NCBI RefSeq assembly: GCF_002592005.1
Contig: NZ_NVQF01000012.1
Coordinates: 1 to 64,000, forward strand
Reading direction: 5' to 3'
Origin: Mycolicibacterium palauense
Lineage (GTDB): Bacteria; Actinomycetota; Actinomycetes; Mycobacteriales; Mycobacteriaceae
Length of the DNA stretch: 64,000 nt
A program made the translations under genes and the position numbers. This document shows, piece by piece, positions 33,894-42,847 of this stretch; within the stretch, counting starts at the first letter, position 1; each line of letters starts with the position of its first letter. The notes below the pieces were generated by a model. The model did not search any database, was not told where the DNA came from, and saw nothing but the letters and a program-made list of their open reading frames with translations.

Positions 33894-35296
33894 AGCGCCC
33901 CGGCGAGCGACGCGCGCTCGGCCTCGATCTTCGACCGGCACAGCACCAGGTAGGACACCGCGGCCAGCACGAAGCCGACGAAGAAGGTGATGTCGCCGAT
34001 CTCGGGCACCGCGCGCACCACGAACCCGACGAACTTCTCCTGGTTGCAGAAGAACAGCACCGAGACCACCAGCCCGATCAGGAACGACGACAGCCCCGGC
34101 CAGTTCGTGTACGAGCGGTCATAGAGGTACCCGGCGATGGGCTGGCCGCGGCGCAGGTACTGATCGGCGAACACCACCCCCAGCCACGGCCCCACCCAGT
34201 AGGCGATGAGCAGCAGGAACGCCTCATAGCTGGCGGCGGCGTCGGCCAGCGCCCACCAGGCGATCAGGAATCCGGCCACCCCGAAGAAGACGGTGACCAG
34301 GGCGCGGGCGACGTGCGCGGGCAGTTTGATGCCGATCGTCACGAAGGCCATCGCGCCCGAATAGACGTTGATCGAGTTGGCGGCCACGGCACCGATCGCG
34401 ATGGCCAGCAGGGTGGCGCCGGCCAGCCAGGCGGGCAGCTCACTGGTGAACGCGTCGGTGGGGTTGTCCGACGCCGCGGCGCCGATGGTGACCGAGGCCG
34501 CCCCGACGATCTCCAGCAGCGTGCACGACAGGAAAAGGCCGGCGGCGGCGAACAATCCGGTGCGCGCGCCGGACACCGAGGACGGCAGGTAGCGGGTGTA
34601 GTCGGCCGCGTACGGGGTCCAGCCGGCGGCGTAGCCGAACGCGGTGCCGACCGTCAGCAGGAAACCACCGAGGCCGCCCACGCCGCCCTCGACGGCCGGC
34701 GCGCCGGGGTTGGACTTGCTCAGGATCACCACCGAGGTGATCACGAAGATCACCGCCAGCACCGGGAACGCCCAGCGCTCGAACGCCTGCACCAGGTTGT
34801 GACCGAAGAAGGCCAGCGCGGTCTGGACCAGCACCACCAGCACCAGGCCCAGCAGCGGGCCGATGTGGAACAGGGTCGCCAGCGCGAACGCCCCGCTGAC
34901 GCTGTTGGTGGCGAACCAGCCCACCCCGGCGGTCACCGACATCAGCACCGCGGGTACCGCGTTGCCCTTGAAACCGAATGGCAGCCGGCCCAGCACCATC
35001 TGCGGCACCCCGTGCAGCGGGCCGCGGGCCGAGAGCACGTAGTGGGCGACGGCACCCAGCCCGGTGCCCACGACGATGCCCGCCGCCGCCTGCCAGAACG
35101 TCATCCCGAAGTAGGAGACCGCCAGCACACCGACGAAGATGGTCGCGAATTCCAGGTTGGGCGACGCCCATGTCCAGAACAGCTGACTGGGCCGCCCGTG
35201 CCGGTCCGCCTCGCCGATGAACTCGTTACCGCCGGGTTCGACGGCCACGATCCGGTCGCGGTAGGTGCCGTCGGTGGTGGGTTCGGGCGCTGTCAT
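33890..35296 (-). CDS. NCS1-family nucleobase permease (CodB-like)
   Basis: 468 aa with about 12 transmembrane helices. The N-terminal family segment (DRHGRPSQLFWTWASPNLEF) and the YAAGWTPYAADYTRYLPS motif are typical of cytosine/purine permeases of the nucleobase:cation symporter-1 family. It is the first gene of an operon with a deaminase and a 2-oxoglutarate dioxygenase-like protein. Import of cytosine, a purine or an analogue is inferred from this context. Confidence 0.87.
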   Translation of the reverse strand: MTAPEPTTDGTYRDRIVAVEPGGNEFIGEADRHGRPSQLFWTWASPNLEFATIFVGVLAVSYFGMTFWQAAAGIVVGTGLGAVAHYVLSARGPLHGVPQMVLGRLPFGFKGNAVPAVLMSVTAGVGWFATNSVSGAFALATLFHIGPLLGLVLVVLVQTALAFFGHNLVQAFERWAFPVLAVIFVITSVVILSKSNPGAPAVEGGVGGLGGFLLTVGTAFGYAAGWTPYAADYTRYLPSSVSGARTGLFAAAGLFLSCTLLEIVGAASVTIGAAASDNPTDAFTSELPAWLAGATLLAIAIGAVAANSINVYSGAMAFVTIGIKLPAHVARALVTVFFGVAGFLIAWWALADAAASYEAFLLLIAYWVGPWLGVVFADQYLRRGQPIAGYLYDRSYTNWPGLSSFLIGLVVSVLFFCNQEKFVGFVVRAVPEIGDITFFVGFVLAAVSYLVLCRSKIEAERASLAGAL

Positions 35297-35343
35297 GCGA
35301 AGACTCTGACCCCGGCCGTGCCGCCGTGCAACCGGAGCGCCGG

Positions 35344-35967
35344 TCAGTCGAACTGCGGCGGCTCGGTGCGGGTGCGCTTGAGCTCCCAGAAGTGCGGATA
35401 GGAGGCGAAGATCACCGAGGCGTCCCACAGCTTGCCGGCCTCCTCGCCGCGCGGGATGCGAGAGAGCACCGGGCCGAAGAACGCCACCCCGTTGACGTGG
35501 ATGGTCGGGGTGCCGACCTCCTCGCCCACGGCGTCCATCCCCTCGTGGTGGCTCTTGCGCAGCTCGACGTCGTACTCGTCGGAGTCGGCGGCCTCGGCCA
35601 GCTCGGCGGGCAGGCCCACCTCCGCAAGCGAGGAGGCGATGACGTCGGCGAGATCCTTGTTGTCCTGGTTGTGGATCCGGGTGCCCATCGCGGTGTAGAG
35701 CGGGGAGAGGATCTCGTCGCCCTTGAGCTTGTGCGCGGCCATCGCCACGCGCACCGGCCCCCAGGCCTTCTTCATCAGCTCGAGGTACTCCTCGGGCAGC
35801 TCGCGGCCCTCGTTGAGCACGGCCAGGCTCATGACGTGGAAGTGGACGTCGATATCGCGGACCTTCTCCACCTCGAGGATCCAGCGCGAGGTGATCCAGC
35901 ACCACGGGCACAGCGGGTCGAACCAGAAATCGGCGCGGGACTTCTCTGCGGATACCGGAGAGGACAT
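35344..35967 (-). CDS. DsbA-family mycothiol-dependent oxidoreductase (Rv2466c-type)
   Basis: 207 aa thioredoxin-fold protein with the active site [13 protein letters not shown] (Cys20, Cys23) and a large helical insertion, orthologous to Rv2466c. That protein is a mycothiol/mycoredoxin-dependent, oxidative-stress-linked reductase. It lacks a signal peptide, so it is cytosolic. The cis-Pro segment [14 protein letters not shown] is intact. ATG 35967 follows GAAGGAAAC at suitable spacing. Upstream, 35968-36143 has no gene. Confidence 0.9.
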   Translation of the reverse strand: MSSPVSAEKSRADFWFDPLCPWCWITSRWILEVEKVRDIDVHFHVMSLAVLNEGRELPEEYLELMKKAWGPVRVAMAAHKLKGDEILSPLYTAMGTRIHNQDNKDLADVIASSLAEVGLPAELAEAADSDEYDVELRKSHHEGMDAVGEEVGTPTIHVNGVAFFGPVLSRIPRGEEAGKLWDASVIFASYPHFWELKRTRTEPPQFD

Positions 35968-36143
35968 AGGGATGTTTCCTTCGTCGAGGGCTGAACGGGC
36001 ACGGTTCCATACGGCACAACCGACACACCTCCGGTCGTGTTCCCGCCGGGGTCCAACCACCCGCACCCACCGCCCGGCTTCGTCGAAGTCGGGTCGATCC
36101 CGCGGCCCCTGAGTTGAGTTCGCGGCCACCGACCCGTCGGCGC

Positions 36144-37112
36144 TCAGGGCACCAACAACAGCTTGCCGACGGTCTTGCGCCCCTCCATCTCGGCATGGGC
36201 CCGCGCCGTATCCGTCAGCGGATACTCACCGAAGATCTTGACCTCCAGCCTGCCCTCGGCGATCCACGCGAAGAGTTGTTCGGTGCGTTCCCGAAGCTGC
36301 GCGGGAGTGGCGATGTGATCGGAGAACACCGCATACCCGATCTTGATGCTCCTGGGTAGGCTCATGATGTCGATGGGACCGGGGCCGCCGAGGACGGGAC
36401 CGTACCAGCAGAAGGTGCCCGACCGGGCGAGCACGTCGAGCGATCCCTCGAACGTGGTGGGCCCGGAGCCGTCGTAGACCACCTGCACACCCCGCCCCTC
36501 GGTGAGCCGCAACGCATCCTCGGCGAATCGGCCCTCGGCATCGACGATCACGTGGTCGGCGCCGGCCGCCGTGGCCGCCGGGACCTTGGCATCCGAGGAC
36601 ACGCGTCCGATGACCCGGCCGCCGCGCAGCTTGACGATCTGGGTGAGCAGCAACCCCAGGCCGCCGGCCGCCGCATGAACGAAGGCGAGGTCACCGGGTT
36701 GCACCGGGTAGAAGTCCGTCGCGAAATGGCTCGCGGTGAGCCCTTGCATCATCACTGACGCCGCCACCCGGTCGTCAACCGCATCCGGAATGGGCACCAG
36801 AGACGCGACGGGTATCGCGATTCTCTCGGCATAGCTTCCGGGCGCATACGCCCATGCGACGCGCTGACCGACCAACAGGCCGTGTACGCCCTCCCCCAGT
36901 GCGAGCACCCGCCCGGCGCCCTCGACTCCGAGGATCTTCGGGTCGGGGACGTCCGTCCACGCCGCCCCCTGACGCACCCCGATGTCCATGAAGTTCACGC
37001 CCGCATAGGCGATCTCCACGAGCGCCTCACCCGGACCTGGCGCGGGGTCGGGACGTTCGACGTACTCCAGCACCTCACGGCCGCCGGCCCGTGTCATGAC
37101 TATGGCCTTCAT
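36144..37112 (-). CDS. Quinone oxidoreductase-type medium-chain dehydrogenase
   Basis: 322 aa MDR-family protein without the zinc ligands of alcohol dehydrogenases. A GroES-like domain (about 1-120, [12 protein letters not shown]) is followed by an NADPH-binding Rossmann domain with [14 protein letters not shown] and a C-terminal [12 protein letters not shown] tail typical of quinone reductases. ATG 37112 has AAAGGGGG upstream; eleven further in-frame codons are less likely. It is 47 bp downstream of a TetR gene on the same strand, so the pair is probably one autoregulated operon induced by an electrophile or quinone. Confidence 0.87.
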   Translation of the reverse strand: MKAIVMTRAGGREVLEYVERPDPAPGPGEALVEIAYAGVNFMDIGVRQGAAWTDVPDPKILGVEGAGRVLALGEGVHGLLVGQRVAWAYAPGSYAERIAIPVASLVPIPDAVDDRVAASVMMQGLTASHFATDFYPVQPGDLAFVHAAAGGLGLLLTQIVKLRGGRVIGRVSSDAKVPAATAAGADHVIVDAEGRFAEDALRLTEGRGVQVVYDGSGPTTFEGSLDVLARSGTFCWYGPVLGGPGPIDIMSLPRSIKIGYAVFSDHIATPAQLRERTEQLFAWIAEGRLEVKIFGEYPLTDTARAHAEMEGRKTVGKLLLVP

Positions 37113-37159
37113 GGAAACCCCCTTTAAGGAATAATCGATCAACAATGGGTCGGTTTCCG

Positions 37160-37726
37160 CTAGCGAAGCGCCCGCATCGCCATATCGGCCAGACCGGCCA
37201 GGGTTGCGGGGTCGGCGCCGCCCCGTCCGGCCACACGGATACCCGAAATGTTCGCGATGAGAAACCGGGCCACAGCGTCGGGATCGACGTCACCGGTGAC
37301 GTCTCCCTCACGCTGCGCATCACGGATGCGTCCGGCCACGGCAGTTCGCAGACTGACCCCCAGGACTTCGTTGATTTCGGCGAGGTCGGGCCGCGTTGCA
37401 CCGAACTCGCAGATCGATCCGACGCCAAGACAGGGCTGAGCAGCCGTTTCAGCCACGCGATGCAGCATCGCGGCAATGCCGTCCACGGCGCGCGGCCCCT
37501 TGCGCAGGGCGTCGATATGGGCAGCGCACTCCCCCATCGCGTACCGTCGCACCGCCGACCGGTAGAGCTGCCACTTGTCACCGAAGGTCGAGTAGAGGCT
37601 CTGTCGGCCGATCCCCATGCGGTCCACCAGCATCTGGGCCGAACTGCCTTCGAAGCCGTGCTCACGAAACACGCCGATCGCGGCGTCGAGTGCGGTGTCC
37701 GCGTCGAACTCTCGTGTCCGGGCCAT
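37160..37726 (-). CDS. TetR-family repressor upstream of the quinone oxidoreductase
   Basis: 188 aa. The HTH is at about residues 12-50 (ALDAAIGVFREHGFEGSSAQ, then MLVDRMGIGRQSLYSTFGDK). The ligand domain contains QPCLGVGSICEFGATRPDLA, resembling TetR_C regulators of oxidoreductases. The gene has a TTGACT-N18-TAGGGT promoter ending 6 nt before the ATG. A TTCCGGAA palindrome in the promoter spacer is a plausible operator. Confidence 0.88.
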   Translation of the reverse strand: MARTREFDADTALDAAIGVFREHGFEGSSAQMLVDRMGIGRQSLYSTFGDKWQLYRSAVRRYAMGECAAHIDALRKGPRAVDGIAAMLHRVAETAAQPCLGVGSICEFGATRPDLAEINEVLGVSLRTAVAGRIRDAQREGDVTGDVDPDAVARFLIANISGIRVAGRGGADPATLAGLADMAMRALR

Positions 37727-37732
37727 GAACCC

Positions 37733-37762
37733 ACCCTAGGGTTTTCCGGAATGTTCAGTCAA
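37733..37762 (-). promoter_or_regulatory. Leaderless SigA-type promoter of the tetR-quinone oxidoreductase operon
   Basis: On the minus strand TTGACT (37762-37757) and TAGGGT (37738-37733) are 18 nt apart, and the -10 ends 6 nt before ATG 37726. The spacer includes the 8-bp palindrome TTCCGGAA. Confidence 0.7.
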
Positions 37763-37883
37763 TTATTGCGGCCTGGGTGACGACGTATCAACATGCCGAC
37801 GGGGCCGGGCCGGATGGGCATCAGGCGTCCGGAGCAAGGTGGGGAGTACGCGCTGTCGGCGCCCACGATTACTGTTGAGAGTC

Positions 37884-40481
37884 GTGGCACTTCCCAATCT
37901 CACCCAGGACCAGGCCGTCGAACGCGCCGCCCTGGTCACCGTCGACAGCTACCGCATCTCCCTGGACCTCACCGACAGCAGCGGTGGGCCCGGGGAACGC
38001 ACCTTCCACTCGGTGACCACCGTGGAGTTCGACGCCCTGGCCGGCGCGGACACCTACCTGGACCTGGCCGCCGAGAAGGTCCGCAGCGCCACGCTCAACG
38101 GCCACGCCATCGACGTGTCCGGCTATGACGAGTCCACCGGGATTCCGCTGCGCGGGCTCGCCGCGCACAACGTCGTCGTGGTCGACGCCGACTGCCGATA
38201 CTCCAACACCGGCGAGGGTCTGCACCGGTTCGTCGACCCCGTCGACGACGAGGTGTATCTGTACTCGCAGTTCGAGACCGCCGACGCCAAACGGATGTTC
38301 GCCTGCTTCGACCAGCCCGACATCAAGGCCGCCTTCGACGTCACCGTCACCGCGCCGGGCCACTGGCACGTCATCTCCAACGGCGCCACGACCCTCATCG
38401 AGGACCGGGGCCCCGAGGGCGGGCCGAAGGTGCACACCTTCGCGACCACGCCGCGGATGAGCACCTACCTGGTCGCCCTCGTCGCCGGGCCCTACGCCCG
38501 CTGGAAGGACACCTACACCGACGAGCACGGCGAGATCCCGCTGGCGATCTACTGCCGGGCCTCGCTGGGCGACCACATGGACGCCGAACGGCTGTTCACC
38601 GAGACCAAGCAGGGCTTCGGGTTCTACCACCGCAACTTCGGGGTGCCGTACGCGTTCGGCAAGTACGACCAGCTGTTCGTGCCGGAATTCAACGCCGGGG
38701 CCATGGAGAACGCCGGCGCGGTGACCTTCCTGGAGGACTACGTCTTCCGCAGCAAGGTGACCCGCGCGTCCTACGAGCGGCGCGCCGAGACGGTGCTGCA
38801 CGAGATGGCGCACATGTGGTTCGGCGACCTGGTCACCATGGCCTGGTGGGATGACCTGTGGCTCAACGAGTCCTTCGCGACGTTCGCCTCGGTGCTCTGC
38901 CAGGCCGAGGCCACCGAGTACACCCAGGCCTGGACCACTTTCGCCAACGTGGAGAAGTCGTGGGCCTACCGGCAGGATCAGCTGCCCTCGACGCACCCGG
39001 TGGCCGCCGAGATCCCCGACCTGCACGCCGTCGAGGTGAACTTCGACGGCATCACCTACGCCAAGGGTGCCAGCGTGCTCAAGCAGCTGGTCGCCTACGT
39101 CGGCCTGGAGGCGTTCCTGGCCGGCCTGCGCGACTACTTCCGCGATCACGCCTTCGGCAACGCGACGTTCTCGGATCTGCTGGGCGCGCTGGAGAAGTCC
39201 TCGGGGCGCGACCTGAGCCACTGGGGGCGGCAGTGGCTCAAGACCACCGGCCTGAACACCCTGCGGCCCGACTTCGACGTCGACGCGCAGGGCCGCTTCA
39301 CCCGGTTCTCCGTCGAACAGGGCGGTGCCGCGCCCGGCGCCGGCGAGACCCGGGTGCACCGGCTGGCCGTCGGCGTCTACGACGACGACCCGGCCGGTAC
39401 GGGCAAGCTGGTCCGCGTACACCGCGAGGAACTCGACGTCGAAGGCCCCAGCACCGATGTGCCTGCCCTGCAGGGGGTTTCGGCCGGCAAACTGGTACTG
39501 GTCAACGATGACGACCTGACCTACTGCTCGTTGCGGCTGGACCCGGGCTCGCTGCAGACGATGCTGACCCGCATCGCCGACATCGCCGATTCGCTGCCCC
39601 GCACCCTGGCCTGGTCGGCGGCCTGGGAGATGACCCGCGAGGCCGAACTCAAGGCCCGCAACTTCGTCACCCTGGTCAGCGGCGGCATTCAGGCCGAGTC
39701 CGAGGTGGGGGTGGCCCAGCGGCTGCTGATGCAGGCCCAGACCGCGCTGGGCTCCTACGCCGACCCGGCGTGGGCGTCGGCCGAGGGGTGGCCGGCCTTC
39801 GCCGACCGGCTCGTCGAACTGGCCCGCGCCGCCGAGGCCGGCTCCGACCATCAGCTGGCCTTCGTCAACGCGCTGTGCTCGTCGGTGCTGTCCACCCAGC
39901 ACGTGGTGCTGCTGGCCGACCTGCTCGACCGCGACCCCGCCGAGCTGGGGCTGGCGGGCCTCGAGGTGGACACCGATCTGCGCTGGCGGATCGTCACCGC
40001 GCTGGCGGCGGCGGGCCGCATCGACGGCGGGGGCACCGAGACGCCGTTCATCGACGCCGAGGCCCAGCGTGACCCGACCGCCACGGGCCGTCGGCAGGCG
40101 GCGGCCGCGGCGGCGGCCCGGCCGCAGGCCGCGGTCAAGGAGGCGGCCTGGACCCAGGTCGTCGAGGACGACACCCTGGCCAACATCACCGCACGGTCGA
40201 TCATCACCGGGATCGTGCGTCCCGGGCAGGGCGAGCTGCTGGCCCCCTTCGGGCGGCGGTACTTCGACACCATCTCCGGGGTGTGGGAGCGGCGCTCCAG
40301 CGAGGTCGCCCAGACCGTGGTGGTCGGGCTCTACCCGTCGTGGGACATCAGCCAGTCCGGTGTCGCCGCCGCCGACGCGTTCCTGGCCGGCGAGGTGCCC
40401 CCGGCACTGCGGCGGCTGGTGTCCGAGGGCCGCGCCGGGGTGGTGCGCTCGCTGAAGGCGCGCGAGTTCGACGCGAGCTGA
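37884..40481 (+). CDS. pepN: Aminopeptidase N (M1 family)
   Basis: 865 aa zinc aminopeptidase, orthologue of Rv2467. The exopeptidase motif GAMEN is at 272-276 and the zinc site HEMAH at 306-310, with the third ligand Glu329 in WLNES. The C-terminal ERAP1-like helical domain is complete. It cleaves N-terminal residues from peptides in the cytosol, plausibly finishing Clp products. Start GTG 37884 gives MALPNLTQDQAVERAALVTV, the conserved mycobacterial N-terminus. A TACTGT box ends 8 nt upstream and no Shine-Dalgarno is present, so a leaderless message is possible. Confidence 0.95.
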   Translation: MALPNLTQDQAVERAALVTVDSYRISLDLTDSSGGPGERTFHSVTTVEFDALAGADTYLDLAAEKVRSATLNGHAIDVSGYDESTGIPLRGLAAHNVVVVDADCRYSNTGEGLHRFVDPVDDEVYLYSQFETADAKRMFACFDQPDIKAAFDVTVTAPGHWHVISNGATTLIEDRGPEGGPKVHTFATTPRMSTYLVALVAGPYARWKDTYTDEHGEIPLAIYCRASLGDHMDAERLFTETKQGFGFYHRNFGVPYAFGKYDQLFVPEFNAGAMENAGAVTFLEDYVFRSKVTRASYERRAETVLHEMAHMWFGDLVTMAWWDDLWLNESFATFASVLCQAEATEYTQAWTTFANVEKSWAYRQDQLPSTHPVAAEIPDLHAVEVNFDGITYAKGASVLKQLVAYVGLEAFLAGLRDYFRDHAFGNATFSDLLGALEKSSGRDLSHWGRQWLKTTGLNTLRPDFDVDAQGRFTRFSVEQGGAAPGAGETRVHRLAVGVYDDDPAGTGKLVRVHREELDVEGPSTDVPALQGVSAGKLVLVNDDDLTYCSLRLDPGSLQTMLTRIADIADSLPRTLAWSAAWEMTREAELKARNFVTLVSGGIQAESEVGVAQRLLMQAQTALGSYADPAWASAEGWPAFADRLVELARAAEAGSDHQLAFVNALCSSVLSTQHVVLLADLLDRDPAELGLAGLEVDTDLRWRIVTALAAAGRIDGGGTETPFIDAEAQRDPTATGRRQAAAAAAARPQAAVKEAAWTQVVEDDTLANITARSIITGIVRPGQGELLAPFGRRYFDTISGVWERRSSEVAQTVVVGLYPSWDISQSGVAAADAFLAGEVPPALRRLVSEGRAGVVRSLKAREFDAS

Positions 40482-40495
40482 CGGGCGCCCCCGGC

Positions 40496-41089
40496 TCAGG
40501 TGACGGCGCGCCCCAGGTGGGCCATCAGCCGGGCCGTCGGGGTCGCGTCGTCGGGGGCCGGTTGAGCCGGCCCGAAGGCACCGGGCCGGCGCAGGGCCTC
40601 CTCGGGCACGCCCGCCACCAGCGCCTCACACATCGCCAGCAGGTCGTCGGGCAGCTCGGTCTCCCGGCCACCGCTGCGCCGTACGTCCCAGCTGTGCAAC
40701 ACCAGGTCGGCGACGGGAAACGCCAGTGCGCGCCGCAGCGGCACCTCGCCCTGCGGTGAGGGCCGCGGCGCGTCCATGTCGGCCCCGGGCAGCGCGGCGT
40801 GCAGCCGCTCGGCGAGTTCGCGCAGATCCTCGACCGGCCGTTCGCTGACCCAGTCCGCCGGTTCGGAGGGGCCGCGCCAGATGTCCCCGCCCTCGACCTG
40901 GATCACCGCCTTGGTCGCGCTGCCCGTCGCGTGCCCCACCAGGTCACGCACGCTCCATCCGGCGAGGTTGGACGGCCGATCCCAGTCCGTCGCGGGGATC
41001 TGCTCCACCGCGGCGCTGAACAGCTCCAGTGCGCGGTCCAGCGCGGTGCCGATCGGCATGGCATCGGTCATCGCCGCGTCGTCGGTCAT
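40496..41089 (-). CDS. TIGR03086-type DinB-fold protein (mycothiol-dependent isomerase-like)
   Basis: 197 aa. The N-terminal four-helix DinB/maleylpyruvate-isomerase fold shows LAGWSVRDLVGHATGS, whose His lies in the family's metal-binding position. ADLVLHSWDVRR supplies a later His. Actinobacterial members of this family are thought to use mycothiol; the reaction here is unknown. Several closely spaced ATG starts exist (MTDDAAMTDAMPIG). It is convergent with pepN, 14 bp apart. Confidence 0.75.
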   Translation of the reverse strand: MTDDAAMTDAMPIGTALDRALELFSAAVEQIPATDWDRPSNLAGWSVRDLVGHATGSATKAVIQVEGGDIWRGPSEPADWVSERPVEDLRELAERLHAALPGADMDAPRPSPQGEVPLRRALAFPVADLVLHSWDVRRSGGRETELPDDLLAMCEALVAGVPEEALRRPGAFGPAQPAPDDATPTARLMAHLGRAVT

Positions 41090-41109
41090 GGCCGCATCGT
41101 AACGGCACG

Positions 41110-41193
41110 CAGTACCGACACCCAGGATCGATTCGGTACTGAGCGCGAAGAATCGGCCCCGGAACTCGCTCTCAGTACCGAGTCAATCGGTAC
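41110..41193. repeat. Two adjacent stem-loops built from the same GTACCGA/TCGGTAC word
   Basis: CAGTACCGA (41110-41118) pairs with TCGGTACTG (41133-41141); GTACCGA (41175-41181, again within CAGTACCGA) pairs with TCGGTAC (41187-41193). The cluster fills the gap between the DUF5130 gene end and the next gene's start on the same strand. It could be a tandem terminator or paired operators. Confidence 0.5.
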
Positions 41194-41246
41194 GGGACCG
41201 ACGGGACGGGCGCGACGGGACGGGCCCGCGATGTGGTGCGGTGCCG

Positions 41247-41723
41247 TCAGGGGCGCGAGATCGCGGCCGACATCACCCGCACGGCGCTGACCAGACCGTC
41301 GATGAGGTTGCCCTCCTGGAACGCCGACGCCGCGGCGGCCACACCCAGCGGGGCGGCCGCATCGGCGCCGCGCGCCTTGACGCCCTCGCCGTAGACGACC
41401 TCGATGGCCTTCTGGTTGGGCGACACGGCCAGTAGGACGGCGTCGTTGGGGGTGGGCACCCGGCCCAGGATGCGACGCGCCTCGGCGGCGGTGTCGGCCC
41501 CCAGCTCGCCGATGTAGACCGCGAAGCGGGCCTTGGACGCCCGGGTGCCCCACTTCAGCGCCTCATCGAGCTCGACCCGCTCCGCGATGGAGAACGGGTA
41601 GTCCTCCGAGAGCGTGCCGGGCTCGGTGACGCCGGAGACCCGGCCGCTGGAGGTCACCGCCCAGCCGACCGGCAGCGACGCCGGATCGACGGTCGCGACG
41701 GTTGCGTGCTCACCACTTGCCAC
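41247..41723 (-). CDS. DUF5130 protein (Rv2468c-type)
   Basis: 158 aa conserved mycobacterial protein of the TPM-like fold: [20 protein letters not shown], then [20 protein letters not shown], then [19 protein letters not shown]. The protein ends in a region of small residues that may be an amphipathic helix. The GTG at 41723 is chosen because GGGAG lies 9 nt upstream; the GTG at 41732 directly abuts that site. It overlaps the end of the ctaJ-like gene by 14 bp, so the two are co-transcribed. Function unknown. Confidence 0.78.
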   Translation of the reverse strand: MASGEHATVATVDPASLPVGWAVTSSGRVSGVTEPGTLSEDYPFSIAERVELDEALKWGTRASKARFAVYIGELGADTAAEARRILGRVPTPNDAVLLAVSPNQKAIEVVYGEGVKARGADAAAPLGVAAAASAFQEGNLIDGLVSAVRVMSAAISRP

Positions 41724-41949
41724 TTGCGCCACCTCCCACGGTCAGCTCCTCGGCACCGTGCCCGTGCCCGTGCCCGGCACCGACTTCCTCTTCGGTGGCG
41801 GCCCACAGGATCGGACCGTAGGTCCATTCGTCGGGCAGCGTGTAGGACTCGGGGTGGGGGCCCTTCTTGAGCATGGTCAGCAGGTACACGATCACCAGCA
41901 CCAGGAGGGGAACCCCGCCCATCAGGGAATGGGTCAGCGCGGTACTCAC
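41710..41949 (-). CDS. ctaJ: Small membrane protein, probable aa3-type cytochrome oxidase subunit CtaJ
   Basis: 79 aa with one transmembrane helix (about 8-27, [20 protein letters not shown]) followed by [20 protein letters not shown] and a His/Gly tail ([13 protein letters not shown]). Size, topology and the position between the DUF5130 and HNH genes match what I recall of the accessory subunit CtaJ of the mycobacterial III2-IV2 supercomplex. The GTG start at 41949 has a TAGGTT -10 box (41961-41956) 6 nt upstream, so the message is probably leaderless. It overlaps the DUF5130 gene. Confidence 0.62.
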   Translation of the reverse strand: MSTALTHSLMGGVPLLVLVIVYLLTMLKKGPHPESYTLPDEWTYGPILWAATEEEVGAGHGHGHGAEELTVGGGASGKW

Positions 41950-41955
41950 GGGGTA

Positions 41956-41961
41956 AACCTA
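41956..41961 (-). promoter_or_regulatory. -10 box of the ctaJ-DUF5130 operon
   Basis: TAGGTT on the minus strand ends 6 nt before the GTG start at 41949, the leaderless arrangement. Confidence 0.45.
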
Positions 41962-42037
41962 TCCCACCGGACCCGCCGGCTCTATCGAGACCGCGTTTCC
42001 CGCGCGTCCGGCCCGGGTTTTCCGACCCGGGACGCGG

Positions 42038-42697
42038 TCAGGCCGCGCCTTCCCCCAGATAGCGGGCCCACGCCGGATGCAGTTCCTTGACCGTGGACAG
42101 CAGCCGCCAGTGCTGGCCCTTGGGGGGCATCGGGGCCAACCGCAGCGCCCAGCCCAGCTCGGAGAGCAGCTTGTCGGCCTTGCGGTGATTGCACGGCGAG
42201 CAGCACGCCACGCAGTTCTCCCAGCTGTGCTCTCCCCCGCGGCTGCGCGGCACGACATGGTCGACGGTGTCGGCCTTGCTGCCGCAGTAGGCGCACCGGA
42301 ACCGGTCCCGGTGCATCAGCGCCGCCCGGGTCATCGGGATGCGCGCCCGGTAGGGCACCCGCACATAGGACCGCAGCCGGATCACCGAAGGCACCGCGAT
42401 GGTCCTGGTCGCCGAGTGGATCACCGGCCCGTCGGGATCGTCGTGCACCACGTCGGCCTTACCGCACAGCAGCATGACCACCGCGCGCCGCATCGGCAGG
42501 GCGGTCAACGGTTCGTAGGTCGAGTTGAGCAGCAGCACCCGGCGCCGGCCCCACACCGAGACACTGTCGTGGGGCACGTGTACCGGCGGCGCGACGGTGT
42601 CGACGCTGTGCAACGCCGGTGCGCCGGCCGGGCCACCCAGGGCCCCCGGCACATGGCGGCCAGCTCGGTTCTTAGAGTTGCGTTTGCGCTGCGCCAT
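42038..42697 (-). CDS. HNH endonuclease-domain protein (Rv2469c-type)
   Basis: 219 aa. A basic N-terminus (MAQRKRNSKNRAGRH) leads to a conserved segment (RRRVLLLNSTYEPLTALPMR). The C-terminal HNH zinc domain is CAYCGSKADTVDHVVPRSRG, then ENCVACCSPCNHRKADKL, with both CxxC pairs and the HNH histidines. This is a chromosomal actinobacterial family, not the phage type seen in the island. ATG 42697 is preceded by GGAGG. Substrate and role are unknown. Confidence 0.88.
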   Translation of the reverse strand: MAQRKRNSKNRAGRHVPGALGGPAGAPALHSVDTVAPPVHVPHDSVSVWGRRRVLLLNSTYEPLTALPMRRAVVMLLCGKADVVHDDPDGPVIHSATRTIAVPSVIRLRSYVRVPYRARIPMTRAALMHRDRFRCAYCGSKADTVDHVVPRSRGGEHSWENCVACCSPCNHRKADKLLSELGWALRLAPMPPKGQHWRLLSTVKELHPAWARYLGEGAA

Positions 42698-42847
42698 CGG
42701 TCCTCCGCGGACAGTCCACCATGGATCGGGAACCGCCGCACGGCAATTTGCGCCGTGTTCGCTGGTCAATCCGATGAACATCGCGTGACGCGCGGCCGGG
42801 TCACGGGGTCAACCGCCTCGTCACAGCACGCACGAGGGGAGAAGTTT

